Under the pieces are notes generated by a model. It was not told where the DNA came from and ran no database searches. It saw only the letters and a list, made by a program, of their open reading frames with translations. This document shows positions 16,347 to 24,539 of a stretch of 25,041 nucleotides of DNA, one piece after another (position 1 is the stretch's first letter; the number at the start of each line of letters is the position of its first letter). The translations under genes and the position numbers were made by a program. This DNA comes from Alphaproteobacteria bacterium (GTDB lineage: Bacteria; Pseudomonadota; Alphaproteobacteria; M2410), in the NCBI GenBank assembly GCA_021774955.1, contig JAJFIN010000066.1, positions 1 to 25,041 of the forward strand, given 5' to 3'.

Positions 16347-19300
16347 TCAAAGTGCTGCAACAGCATAAGTCTCCGGCAACCTCTGAATGCTCTCATCAAC
16401 AATCGGCCGATACAATGTGGTCCTCTGCTGAGGTGTGCGATCAATCGCCAATATAAGATCTTTCATATCCTCAGGCCCGAACTCTTGCCCATGTTTTGCC
16501 CCGGCGGCTCGGGTGATGCTCTCATCCATAAGCGTTCCACCCAGATCATTCGCTCCAGCATTTAAACAGATTTGCGCGCCCTGACGACCCATCTTCACCC
16601 ACGAGGTTTGGATGTTGGAAATATGAGGCGCCAAAATAAGGCGTGCGACCGCGTGAATTAAAAGTGACTCCCGAAAGGTTGGCCCCCTACGCGATCCACC
16701 CTTCAAATAAATCGGCGCTTCATCAGCAACAAAAGGCAGTGGTACAAATTCAGTAAAACCTCCCGCTTGCCTCTGGGCATCCCGCAATCGGACGAGGTGG
16801 CGTGCCCAATGGACATAGCGATCGACGTGCCCAAACATAATGGTGGACGTGGTTTTGATATCTAAGCTATGGGCGGTCTCGATTACCTCGAACCATTGAT
16901 CTGTATTAAGTTTGTCAGGACATAAGACTTCACGTACCTCATCGTCGAGAATCTCTGCCGCCGTGCCTGGTAAAGTATCAAGCCCCGCCGCTTTTAGCTC
17001 AGAGAGAAACCTAGGTAGTGAAAGACCCAGACTGGTCGCCCCATGCCAAACTTCCAACGGAGAGAACGCATGAATGTGCATATCTGGTTGCACTTCCTTA
17101 ATAACGTGACAAATATTGAGATACGTTTCTCCAGTGAAATCGGGATGGATCCCTCCCTGAAGGCACACTTCACGAGCACCCTTATCCCACGCCTCAACTG
17201 TTCGATCTTTGATCTCCTCAAGCGGGAGGTTATATGGCGTTCCCCGCAAGTGTTCGAGTTTCTTGCCTTTTGAAAATGCGCAGAAACGACATTTATAGGT
17301 ACAGATATTGGTGTAGTTGATATTTCGATTAACAATGTATGTAACAGCATCGCCACACATATCTTGGCGCATCTGATCAGCGGCAACACAGACGGCACGT
17401 AGATCATCGCTGCGCGCTTCAAACAACGTCGCAATATCAGACGTACCAAGATGATCCGCGCCGCTATTTGTAATCTCACGCAATACATCACGAACACGCG
17501 GAGCAATGTGGCCGGGTTCAACCATGCGGTTCAAATGCGAAACGATAGCCTCTGGGGGTTTTTGGCTTTGCCCGGTTAGCCAATCATCTTCTCGCGCTAA
17601 GCCCGCCCCATCCATATGCCGTAAAACATAGCGACGGACTTTTGAATCAGTCCAACGTTCTAGATCATGGGCAAAGGATGGATAGATAGTCATCCGCTCT
17701 TGAAGATGCTTGCCCGTTCGGCGCGTTTCTTCTTCAAGGCGATGGAGATGCGGCCATGGATTTTCAGGATTTACATAGTCCGGTGTCACCGGTGATACAC
17801 CACCCCAATCATTGAGGCCCGCTGAAATTAGTTCGCGCATACCTGCCATGTTGAGATTTGGCGGCGCCTGAATGCTCATGGTTTTGCCAAAGATGAGACG
17901 CGCGATAGCAATAGTCCAAAGCAACTCACTCAATTCAGACGCAGGATGAGCACGCATTTTTGTGTCATCTTTGGGGACAAAGTTTTGAATGATGACTTCT
18001 TGTATATGCCCGTAGCGCTCATGAAGATCGTGTATTGCCAAAAGTGACTCCACCCGTTCCGCACGCGTTTCCCCAATCCCAATAAGTATACCCGTCGTAA
18101 ACGGAATATCTGCCTGACCGGCCAATGCTATTGTTTCAAGGCGTGCTGCTGGGTGTTTGTCAGGCGATCCATAATGCGGTCCACCCTTCTTGCATAACCG
18201 CTCCGATGTGCTCTCGAGCATCATGCCCATAGACGCGGATACCGGACGCAACATGGCAAATTCTTCAGCGCTCATGCATCCCGCATTGATATGCGGCAGC
18301 AAACCGGTTTCGCTGAGTACAATCTCCGCGACATGAGCAACATAATAGAGCGTACTACCGAACCCCATGTCATCAAGTGCTTTTCGTGCTGCCTTGTATC
18401 GAAGTTCTGGTCGCTCACCCAGTGTAAATAGCGCCTCCTTGCACCCCTGTGCTGCACCTTGCTTTGCCACCGACAGAACTTCATCGACGGACATAAATAG
18501 TGAACTCGCTTCGCGTGGGCTGATTGCAAAAGTACAGTAGTGACAAACATCGCGGCACAATTGCGTCAACGGAATAAATACTTTGCGCGAATATGTGACC
18601 AAAGGACCGAAATGGTCATCCCGCATTCGAGCAGCTGCGGTCATCAATGCCGCAAGATCATCCCAGTTCGCCAATACAGCAATTTGGTCAGGGGTCAATT
18701 TTTCTTGGCTCGCAATGTCAATAAGGGTGTTCACTGTCCTGTATTGCCTCTGATCTGATACTTTAGCACTTGTTGAACCAATCGAGCCCAATACCTTGCG
18801 TGTTTCAACACCGCAAATATAACCCTGTTGATCTATGAGCCTACGGAGGTTCTGTAGATCATTTATTCTATCTATATCCTGCAGCTCCGGATGATCAGCT
18901 AACTGATATAAAACGCACCCCGATGCGCGGGCGGCACTGACATGTCTATTATAGGACCCTGGGCCATAGGAAAATGGTACTGATGTGGGCAAACTCGAAA
19001 ATAGTAGATTTGTGCCAGTACCATCCTGAGATGCTGCCAACCCCAACACAACACAATCAGAGGCTTTTTCCAGACCCGCACATTCGCGAACAAATCTATC
19101 GATAACTTTTCCTGTGATTAGAGGAAGGTCACCTGGAACAATCAAACATGCTGAGGCTCCATCTTCATAGGCAAATTGGACAACCGCACCAATTGCTGCA
19201 TTAAGATCTCGATCCAGTTGGGTGGAAAAACACTCCACCCCCATCTTCACGGCCAGCTCAGCGACTTCAGGATCACGGCTTACGACTAAGATCCGCCCAA

Positions 19301-19457
19301 TATCGACCGCAGCTTTCAATGCTGTCAAAACATCCGCCGCCATCGCTTTCGCGAGATCGGCCCGAGCCTTCGAAGTCAATTCCGACTTCAACCGTTGCTT
19401 CGCTTCGGAAAAAGGTTTTAGCGGCACGATTGCTACAATTGATCTACTCTGATCCAT
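16347..19457 (-). CDS. cofC-cofG-cofH: CofC-CofG-CofH fusion: guanylyltransferase plus FO synthase
   Basis: A 1036-residue protein combining three F420 enzymes in one frame. Residues 1-about 210 are CofC/FbiD, a nucleotidyltransferase that activates 2-phospholactate, PEP or 3-phosphoglycerate with GTP: VPLKPFSEAKQRL (11-23), PGDLPL (108-113), GTGTNLLFSSLP and FSYGPGSYNRH (162-172). A linker of about 70 residues follows. CofG occupies about 280-600 with radical-SAM cysteines C301, C305, C308 (CRDVCHYC). CofH occupies about 640-1030 with C719, C723, C726 (CTYKCRFC). CofG and CofH together make FO, the deazaflavin, from tyrosine and a ribityl-diaminouracil. The G-H part matches actinobacterial FbiC (about 850 residues), and the CofC extension is the unusual part. 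It is the first gene of the operon, divergent from a MerR gene. No frameshift or internal stop is seen. Confidence 0.95.
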   Translation of the reverse strand: MDQSRSIVAIVPLKPFSEAKQRLKSELTSKARADLAKAMAADVLTALKAAVDIGRILVVSRDPEVAELAVKMGVECFSTQLDRDLNAAIGAVVQFAYEDGASACLIVPGDLPLITGKVIDRFVRECAGLEKASDCVVLGLAASQDGTGTNLLFSSLPTSVPFSYGPGSYNRHVSAARASGCVLYQLADHPELQDIDRINDLQNLRRLIDQQGYICGVETRKVLGSIGSTSAKVSDQRQYRTVNTLIDIASQEKLTPDQIAVLANWDDLAALMTAAARMRDDHFGPLVTYSRKVFIPLTQLCRDVCHYCTFAISPREASSLFMSVDEVLSVAKQGAAQGCKEALFTLGERPELRYKAARKALDDMGFGSTLYYVAHVAEIVLSETGLLPHINAGCMSAEEFAMLRPVSASMGMMLESTSERLCKKGGPHYGSPDKHPAARLETIALAGQADIPFTTGILIGIGETRAERVESLLAIHDLHERYGHIQEVIIQNFVPKDDTKMRAHPASELSELLWTIAIARLIFGKTMSIQAPPNLNMAGMRELISAGLNDWGGVSPVTPDYVNPENPWPHLHRLEEETRRTGKHLQERMTIYPSFAHDLERWTDSKVRRYVLRHMDGAGLAREDDWLTGQSQKPPEAIVSHLNRMVEPGHIAPRVRDVLREITNSGADHLGTSDIATLFEARSDDLRAVCVAADQMRQDMCGDAVTYIVNRNINYTNICTYKCRFCAFSKGKKLEHLRGTPYNLPLEEIKDRTVEAWDKGAREVCLQGGIHPDFTGETYLNICHVIKEVQPDMHIHAFSPLEVWHGATSLGLSLPRFLSELKAAGLDTLPGTAAEILDDEVREVLCPDKLNTDQWFEVIETAHSLDIKTTSTIMFGHVDRYVHWARHLVRLRDAQRQAGGFTEFVPLPFVADEAPIYLKGGSRRGPTFRESLLIHAVARLILAPHISNIQTSWVKMGRQGAQICLNAGANDLGGTLMDESITRAAGAKHGQEFGPEDMKDLILAIDRTPQQRTTLYRPIVDESIQRLPETYAVAAL

Positions 19458-19700
19458 ACTGTGTCCAAAAAAATTCGAAATTATTCAGTTCCTTTAAGAT
19501 CCCATATTCTACCCGACGACCTGAAAGTCAAAGTTCTTCATGGCTCTGACGCCTTCAAAAATACGACGCCGTGTCCAAATACCAAACTCGAGCCCACCCA
19601 ATTAGGATTGACTTTTACCAGATAATGGAATTAATGCGTACTACAAATACGCACTTTAAACAATAGAAGTGTTGAATTAGGCAAGGGCGACTAAATACCA
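19458..19700. promoter_or_regulatory. Divergent control region of F420 operon and MerR gene
   Basis: 243 bases between the ATG of the cofCGH fusion (minus) and that of the MerR gene (plus). No gene is visible. TTGACT at 19608-19613 could be a -35 box toward the MerR gene, with TTAATG 17 bases on. The dyad at 19635-19653 overlaps this site. The minus-strand promoter was not resolved. Confidence 0.6.
19635..19653. promoter_or_regulatory. 19-bp dyad TGCGTA-n7-TACGCA, candidate MerR operator
   Basis: Perfect six-base arms TGCGTA (19635-19640) and TACGCA (19648-19653) around a 7-base spacer make a 19-bp symmetric element. It lies 48 bases upstream of the MerR gene ATG, in the region shared with the F420 operon. 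Size and position fit a MerR-family dyad; the assignment is inference. Confidence 0.4.
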
Positions 19701-20417
19701 ATGAAAATGAACGAGCTGGAACAAGCGACCGGCGTCGGGCGGGAGACAATACGGTTTTACATCCGTGCAGGACTACTCCCGGAACCCGAACGCCCAAAGC
19801 GCAATGTGGCGTCGTATTCACGCGAGCATGTACGGCGTATAAAGACTATCAAATCTCTTCAAAAAGATCGTCGTCTTCCGCTCGACAGAATTAAAACCGT
19901 CTTAGATGCGGAACAAAACCTGACCGAGGAAGACCCCCCCTTTGCCGGTCTCGCAAACATGCTGGCGTCAAACTTGTCTCTTGATCTCCCTTTAGGTCAT
20001 CAAAAAATTAGCGCTGTGACCGAAAAGTATGACCTCACATTCGATGAGATCAAAACCTTGAGTGAAATCGAATTAATCGCAACACATGAATTTGATAAAG
20101 ATACAATACTAGATGTTCGCGATGTAGCAATTGTGGCTATCTGGGGACAACTCAAGAAAGCTGGTTTTTCTCCTGACAAGGGGTATGGACCGGTCGACCT
20201 CAAACGCTACGCGGAGCACGCCGACGCCATTGCAAAGAAAGATGTAGATTTTTTCTTTGATCGATTTTCAGGTCTCATTGACACAGAGACGGCAGCGCAG
20301 GTGAGCACACAAGGGATTGAACTCACGCATCAGCTGTTTGGAATATTGCGCAGCCGAGCGGTTTTACGTGAAATAGCTGAACGCACTAGCGGCTTATTCA
20401 CCGAAGAGATCGAATAA
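19701..20417 (+). CDS. MerR-family transcriptional regulator
   Basis: A 238-residue regulator with a MerR winged helix-turn-helix in residues 1-70 (LEQATGVGRETIRFYIRAGLLP, then YSREHVRRIKTIKSLQ, with the KDRRLPLDRIKTVL helix). A C-terminal helical effector domain of about 150 residues (DVAIVAIWGQLKKAGFSP, DVDFFFDRFSGLID) carries no cysteine-rich metal-binding loop, so an organic ligand is likelier than a metal. ATG at 19701 has no strong ribosome binding site, and a second in-frame ATG is at 19707. It is divergent from the F420 operon, making it the best candidate regulator for that operon, and convergent with the enoyl-CoA hydratase gene 12 bases away. Confidence 0.92.
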   Translation: MKMNELEQATGVGRETIRFYIRAGLLPEPERPKRNVASYSREHVRRIKTIKSLQKDRRLPLDRIKTVLDAEQNLTEEDPPFAGLANMLASNLSLDLPLGHQKISAVTEKYDLTFDEIKTLSEIELIATHEFDKDTILDVRDVAIVAIWGQLKKAGFSPDKGYGPVDLKRYAEHADAIAKKDVDFFFDRFSGLIDTETAAQVSTQGIELTHQLFGILRSRAVLREIAERTSGLFTEEIE

Positions 20418-20429
20418 TTTTTCCAATCC

Positions 20430-21248
20430 TCAACCTTGCCAATCAGCCGGGCGTTTTTTAGCAAACGCTTTTACACCCTCCTTATAATCAGGCTCCTGAA
20501 CCATCTCATTTAGGAGGCCTTCTGCTTCTTGAACCGCACTAGCCGCATCTCGATGGAGGTCAGTATAAATTTGCCTCTTAGTTGCATACAAAGACCCCGG
20601 CGCGACACGTTCAACCAACATAGCCGCATAGTCATTGACTACAGGCATAAGTTTATCAGTCGGCAGTACATCATTTAGGAGGCCCATTCCCTTTGCTTCC
20701 TCTGCCAAGAAAACGCGGCTGGATAACAAGATATCATTCGCGTGGGTTAATCCCACTATGCGTGGCAACAACCAAGACAAACCAAACTCGGCGGGAAAAT
20801 TGAACCGCCCATGGGCTGCCGTAAACTTGGCGCCCTCAACGGCAAATCGCAAATCAGCATAACAGGCAAGAACTAAGCCTATACCTGCGGCTGCACCATT
20901 GATCGCAGCGATAATCGGAGTGCGGATTCCAAAATGATAAGCAAAAGTCGCATCAAACTCTGGCCTTACGCCATAGCCAGGTTCGGCCAGTGGATCGGGC
21001 GTTCCAGGATCGTAGCGCCTTTTTTCGGAATGTCCTTCAAGGGCTGCCATATCGGCACCAGCACAAAACGCCTTCCCTTCTCCTGTCAAAACAATTACGC
21101 GAACTGATCGGTCGTCCTCGAATTGCTTCAACACATGGCGATATTCCGTATGCATACGGCCAGTCCAGGCATTCATCCGGTGTGGTCTCGACAATGTAAT
21201 GGTTGCTATGTGATCAGCAACCTCATATTTAATCGTTTTTAGTTCCAA
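20430..21248 (-). CDS. Enoyl-CoA hydratase/isomerase (crotonase) family protein
   Basis: A 272-residue crotonase-fold enzyme, usually hydrating 2-enoyl-CoA to 3-hydroxyacyl-CoA in beta-oxidation. The oxyanion-hole segments are AFCAGADMAAL (61-71) and INGAAAGIGLVLACYADLR (115-133). GRFNFPAEFGLSWLLPR carries the position of the second catalytic Glu, while the first Glu position seems replaced in GAAAG, so isomerase, hydrolase or other crotonase chemistry is possible. The start is a TTG at 21248, supported by GAGG seven bases upstream; no better ATG is near. It is the last gene of the NMO-like, DoxX, hydratase set, 24 bases after the DoxX stop. Confidence 0.93.
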   Translation of the reverse strand: MELKTIKYEVADHIATITLSRPHRMNAWTGRMHTEYRHVLKQFEDDRSVRVIVLTGEGKAFCAGADMAALEGHSEKRRYDPGTPDPLAEPGYGVRPEFDATFAYHFGIRTPIIAAINGAAAGIGLVLACYADLRFAVEGAKFTAAHGRFNFPAEFGLSWLLPRIVGLTHANDILLSSRVFLAEEAKGMGLLNDVLPTDKLMPVVNDYAAMLVERVAPGSLYATKRQIYTDLHRDAASAVQEAEGLLNEMVQEPDYKEGVKAFAKKRPADWQG

Positions 21249-21272
21249 GATCCAACCTCAGCTATAAATCCC

Positions 21273-21704
21273 CTAGGAACCACCCACAGAAAACATCGTA
21301 TTATACTCACGCAAACGATAGAGCAAAAAAATTGCTGCGAGAACCGGCACGCCCGTCATGAATAAATGATTTCCTGAACCGTAAGGATCAATCAAATTTT
21401 GCCAGGTTGACACCGTCGATCCCAGATGAATGAGAAACGCCAGCCCAAAAGCAATTCGTCTTTGAAACCCCGCCAGGATGGCAACAGCCAGGAGCACCTC
21501 AACTGCCCCCAATACCGGTGCAAAACTCACTGGCAATGGGATCTTATAGAAATGGGCGAAGATTTTTGTTGTTACATCAGCAGCGAAAAATTTTTCTAAG
21601 CCCCATTGAAGAAAAAACAAACCTACAGTTAAGCGAAGTAAGAAAAGAGGTAATGCTGATTGAATCGCAAACCGCATTTCGTCTGTTGATCGTGTATCGC
21701 TCAT
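21273..21704 (-). CDS. DoxX-like inner-membrane protein
   Basis: A 143-residue integral membrane protein of the DoxX/DoxD-like family with four hydrophobic segments: LPLFLLRLTVGLFFLQWGLEKF (about 18-39), FAPVLGAVEVLLAVAILAGF (about 61-80), IAFGLAFLIHLGSTVSTW (about 84-101) and FMTGVPVLAAIFLLY (about 114-128). The start has GGGAGGA five to six bases before ATG 21704. DoxX proteins are linked to quinone or thiol redox systems, but most lack a proven function. It sits between the NMO-like gene (71-base gap) and the enoyl-CoA hydratase gene (24-base gap), probably in one transcript. Confidence 0.88.
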   Translation of the reverse strand: MSDTRSTDEMRFAIQSALPLFLLRLTVGLFFLQWGLEKFFAADVTTKIFAHFYKIPLPVSFAPVLGAVEVLLAVAILAGFQRRIAFGLAFLIHLGSTVSTWQNLIDPYGSGNHLFMTGVPVLAAIFLLYRLREYNTMFSVGGS

Positions 21705-21775
21705 AATATCCTCCCGATGATCTTCTCGATCCTAGTCGAATTCATCACATCCATACCAATGAAATCCGCGTGAGA

Positions 21776-22717
21776 TCAGCTGTCAAAACTTCGCCCTGCA
21801 GCAAACCTTGTCATACGACCTGCAATTTCAAAAAATTGTTCGACGGTCTGATTGATAATTGATTCAACAGGTTCTACGCTGTTGATAAGACCCGCCGACT
21901 GGCCAGCCAAACCAACGCTTGCCTCCATATCACCACCAAAATAAAGATCTTGGATTTTTGCAAAGGTGTCTGGAGGCATCAGACCATCTTCATAAATGTT
22001 TCTTGTTCGCTCCGTTTTAAGCGCCCGAATACAGGGTGTTGATTTTTTGTTGAGCACGTGCGTGCCTGTTGTCTGCGCGTCAACAATTGCTTGCTTATAA
22101 TTTGCATGGACCGGGCTTTCTTCAGCGCTAACAAATCGCGTACCCATCTGAATGGCTTCCGCACCCAGTGCAAACGCGGCTGCCATCCCCCGGCCATCGC
22201 AGATCCCGCCAGCGGCAACGAGTGGTACTTCAACACGCTCTCGAATAGCCTGTAGAAGCACTAGTGTGGAAACTTCTTCAGGGTTTTTAAATCCTCCGCC
22301 TTCTGCACCTTCAACGACAAGGCCGTCGACACCTGCATCTTCGCATTTTATGGCGGCCTCCAATGTCGGCACTGCATGATAAACAACGATTCCGGCATCC
22401 TTCAGCGGGCCAATAAATTTTTTCGGACTTCCCGCCGAAGTCGTCACAAACTTAACTCCTGATTCGCAGATATATTTCAGCATTGTGTCATCGCGGAGGA
22501 ACAAGATTGGCAAGTTCACACCAAATGGACTGTCCGTCAGCGTAAACATTTTCTCAATCTCAGCTTTACAAGCCTCGGTCTCACCAGATGATGTTTCGAT
22601 AATTCCCAATGCACCTGCATTACAAACGGACGACGCTAATTGCGATCGTGCAATCCATCCCATCGGCGCTTGGATAATTGGATATTTTACACCAGTGTGG
22701 CTAAGAAAGCGGTTCAT
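21776..22717 (-). CDS. NMO/2-nitropropane dioxygenase-like FMN protein
   Basis: A 313-residue FMN-binding TIM barrel of the nitronate monooxygenase/FabK family. QAPMGWIARSQLAS (16-29) is the first FMN loop, PFGVNLPILF follows the second strand, and AAGGICDGRGMAAAFALGA plus IQMGTRFV form the FMN-phosphate site. The catalytic-His segment of true nitronate monooxygenases (GGH) is GAEGGGF here, so classical nitronate oxidation is doubtful. The same family includes IpdC, a flavoprotein of steroid C/D-ring degradation in actinobacteria, which would fit the neighbourhood (inference). AGGGGGAA lies about 6 bases before ATG 22717. First gene of the set with DoxX and enoyl-CoA hydratase. Confidence 0.9.
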   Translation of the reverse strand: MNRFLSHTGVKYPIIQAPMGWIARSQLASSVCNAGALGIIETSSGETEACKAEIEKMFTLTDSPFGVNLPILFLRDDTMLKYICESGVKFVTTSAGSPKKFIGPLKDAGIVVYHAVPTLEAAIKCEDAGVDGLVVEGAEGGGFKNPEEVSTLVLLQAIRERVEVPLVAAGGICDGRGMAAAFALGAEAIQMGTRFVSAEESPVHANYKQAIVDAQTTGTHVLNKKSTPCIRALKTERTRNIYEDGLMPPDTFAKIQDLYFGGDMEASVGLAGQSAGLINSVEPVESIINQTVEQFFEIAGRMTRFAAGRSFDS

Positions 22718-22911
22718 AATGTTCCCCCTGCAGGCAGTTTTTCTGTCTGTCTAGTTTTTGACGTTTGTGTTTAATAGCAACAACACAATAGCAAATTGGC
22801 CCCGCTGTATCTACGGTAGTCTTTATTTCCCAACTCGTTGCCCTAGAATACCGTAACCAACTATGCCAATGAGCTTTATCCTACCGTTTTCTAGAAAGCC
22901 CTTATTATCCC
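22718..22911. other. Divergent intergenic region, NMO-like / Nudix
   Basis: 194 bases between two divergent genes, without a visible gene. It contains a 10-bp palindrome TTTCTAGAAA (22888-22897) just upstream of the Nudix ATG. Promoter boxes were not assigned, and there is no ribosome binding site before the Nudix start. Confidence 0.5.
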
Positions 22912-23562
22912 ATGTCATTTCGCCGAACTTTTGAGCAAAGAATTCGCGAGTTGACGCACCGGCAACCTTTCGAATTTCCCAATGAGGAAATTCCAAGTCA
23001 CTTCCGAGATGCCGCTGTTCTCATGCCTTTTTGGCCTGAAGGTAAAACGGTGATGGTTGCAATGATAAAAAGACCTGAGACAATGCGAGCCCATCCTGGG
23101 CAAGTTGCGTTCCCGGGGGGTCGGGTAGACTCAACAGACGCGTCTTTTAAAGCGGCTGCCTTGCGAGAATTGGAAGAAGAAATAGGGATACCCCACGCAA
23201 GTGTGGAAGTGATCGGTCGTCTGGATGATGCATGGAGTGGCGCGCGGCATTTTGTTATTCCCTATGTTGGATGGTTAAAAGAGCGTCCTTCCTTTTTATT
23301 GAACAAACAAGAAGTCGATGAACTATTGATTGCCGATGTTCAATCTCTCTACCCACCCTCAGCATTACAATCAACACAGAACGTTCACAATGGCGTTGAG
23401 TATACAGACCATTTCTACGCTTTCGAAACAGGAACAATACGCGGGTTATCGGCCGATTTTTTTATCGAACTATTCGCTTGGATGCGTGGAGACAGCGAAA
23501 TCCAACGTGGTGAGAAACGCCTTGATGAACTTCATTCGTGGATTGATAAGGGGTTCATTTAG
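22912..23562 (+). CDS. Nudix hydrolase, CoA-pyrophosphatase type
   Basis: A 216-residue Nudix hydrolase predicted to cleave CoA or acyl-CoA into 3',5'-ADP and (acyl-)phosphopantetheine. The CoA-Nudix signature RPETMRAHPGQVAFPGG (54-70) leads into the Nudix box, whose core is ALRELEEEIGI with the metal-binding Glu cluster; the box is one residue longer between Gly and Arg than the general consensus, as is common in this subgroup. ATG 22912 has no recognisable ribosome binding site (upstream TTATTATCCC), so initiation may be leaderless or weak. It is followed after 64 bases by an alpha/beta hydrolase. Confidence 0.92.
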   Translation: MSFRRTFEQRIRELTHRQPFEFPNEEIPSHFRDAAVLMPFWPEGKTVMVAMIKRPETMRAHPGQVAFPGGRVDSTDASFKAAALRELEEEIGIPHASVEVIGRLDDAWSGARHFVIPYVGWLKERPSFLLNKQEVDELLIADVQSLYPPSALQSTQNVHNGVEYTDHFYAFETGTIRGLSADFFIELFAWMRGDSEIQRGEKRLDELHSWIDKGFI

Positions 23563-23626
23563 TTGGTCATACTAAGCCAACATGTTACTAATTTTTCTGG
23601 GAGATCAAATTGGAGCCGCGATTTTC

Positions 23627-24481
23627 ATGACCAAATATGAAGATGTATACTATTCGTCCGCCGATGGACTTAAGCTCTACGCACGAGATTATGGCGTACC
23701 AATAGAAAATCTTGGAACCATCCTCTGCTTACCTGGATTGACTCGAAATAGCAGAGATTTCGAACATATTGCTGAATTTCTATCCTCTCGATACAGAGTT
23801 ATTTGCGCCGAACAACGGGGAAGAGGCCGCTCAGACTACGATACCCAATGGGAACATTATGAACCGATGACATATGTCAGCGATATGTGGCTATTACTGA
23901 ACGAATTGAACGTCGATCAAACAATCCTACTGGGAACCTCACTCGGTGGATTAATGAGCATGATTATGGCAGCAACACAGCCAGACAAGATTGCCGCAAT
24001 TGCACTCAATGATATCGGACCTGAAGTCGACCCTACAGGAGTAGCCCGTATCGCTTCATATGTTGGACAGGGGGGTGATCCCGAAACCTGGGCCGATGCA
24101 CTCACCCACACCAAGGCCATCGGCAGCGATGCGTTTCCTGATTACACAAACGATGATTGGGCTCTTCTTGCGCGGAAAATTTTTCGCGAAACTGAAACGG
24201 GCCAGCTTGTTTACGACTATGACCCCAATATCGCCAAAGGGTTCAGCGGATCAGACAGCCCACCCCCGGATCTTTGGCCGGTCTTTGATATGTTGAAATC
24301 AAAACCGCTCCTTTGTCTGCGTGGCGAGTTATCGGACATACTGAGTGCCAAAACATTGCTGGATATGCAATCTCGCCATCCATCCATGTCTTCTGCCATC
24401 ATACCCAACCGTGGTCATGCGCCAATGTTGGATGAACCCGCGGCGATCGCTGCGATAGAAGGTTTTTTGGAGACATTGTAA
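23627..24481 (+). CDS. Alpha/beta hydrolase
   Basis: A 284-residue alpha/beta-hydrolase. The oxyanion-side segment CLPGLTRNSRDF is near 35-46, EQRGRGRSDYD follows, and the nucleophile elbow GTSLGG near 105-110 carries the catalytic Ser. An acidic residue sits around LRGELSD, and the catalytic His is in PNRGHAPMLDEP close to the end. I choose ATG 23627 because GGAG lies 11 bases upstream and the homologous part starts there; an upstream in-frame ATG at 23582 would add 15 hydrophobic residues without a ribosome binding site. It could be an esterase, lactonase or ring-cleavage (C-C) hydrolase. The substrate cannot be told. Confidence 0.93.
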   Translation: MTKYEDVYYSSADGLKLYARDYGVPIENLGTILCLPGLTRNSRDFEHIAEFLSSRYRVICAEQRGRGRSDYDTQWEHYEPMTYVSDMWLLLNELNVDQTILLGTSLGGLMSMIMAATQPDKIAAIALNDIGPEVDPTGVARIASYVGQGGDPETWADALTHTKAIGSDAFPDYTNDDWALLARKIFRETETGQLVYDYDPNIAKGFSGSDSPPPDLWPVFDMLKSKPLLCLRGELSDILSAKTLLDMQSRHPSMSSAIIPNRGHAPMLDEPAAIAAIEGFLETL

Positions 24482-24539
24482 TTCCCTACAGGTAGTACGG
24501 GCTTGAAAGTCTTTGATAACCTTTAATGTATAAACACTG

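Noticed and set aside
16347..19457. The fused cof gene as a sequencing or assembly artefact joining two genes
   Set aside because: The frame is continuous through the linker, whose sequence looks like normal coding DNA, and there is no stop or internal start signal that would indicate a lost gene boundary.
23582..23626. Upstream ATG start for the alpha/beta hydrolase, adding a hydrophobic N-terminus that could look like a signal peptide
   Set aside because: No basic n-region or cleavage site and no ribosome binding site; the ATG at 23627 has GGAG and fits the family N-terminus.
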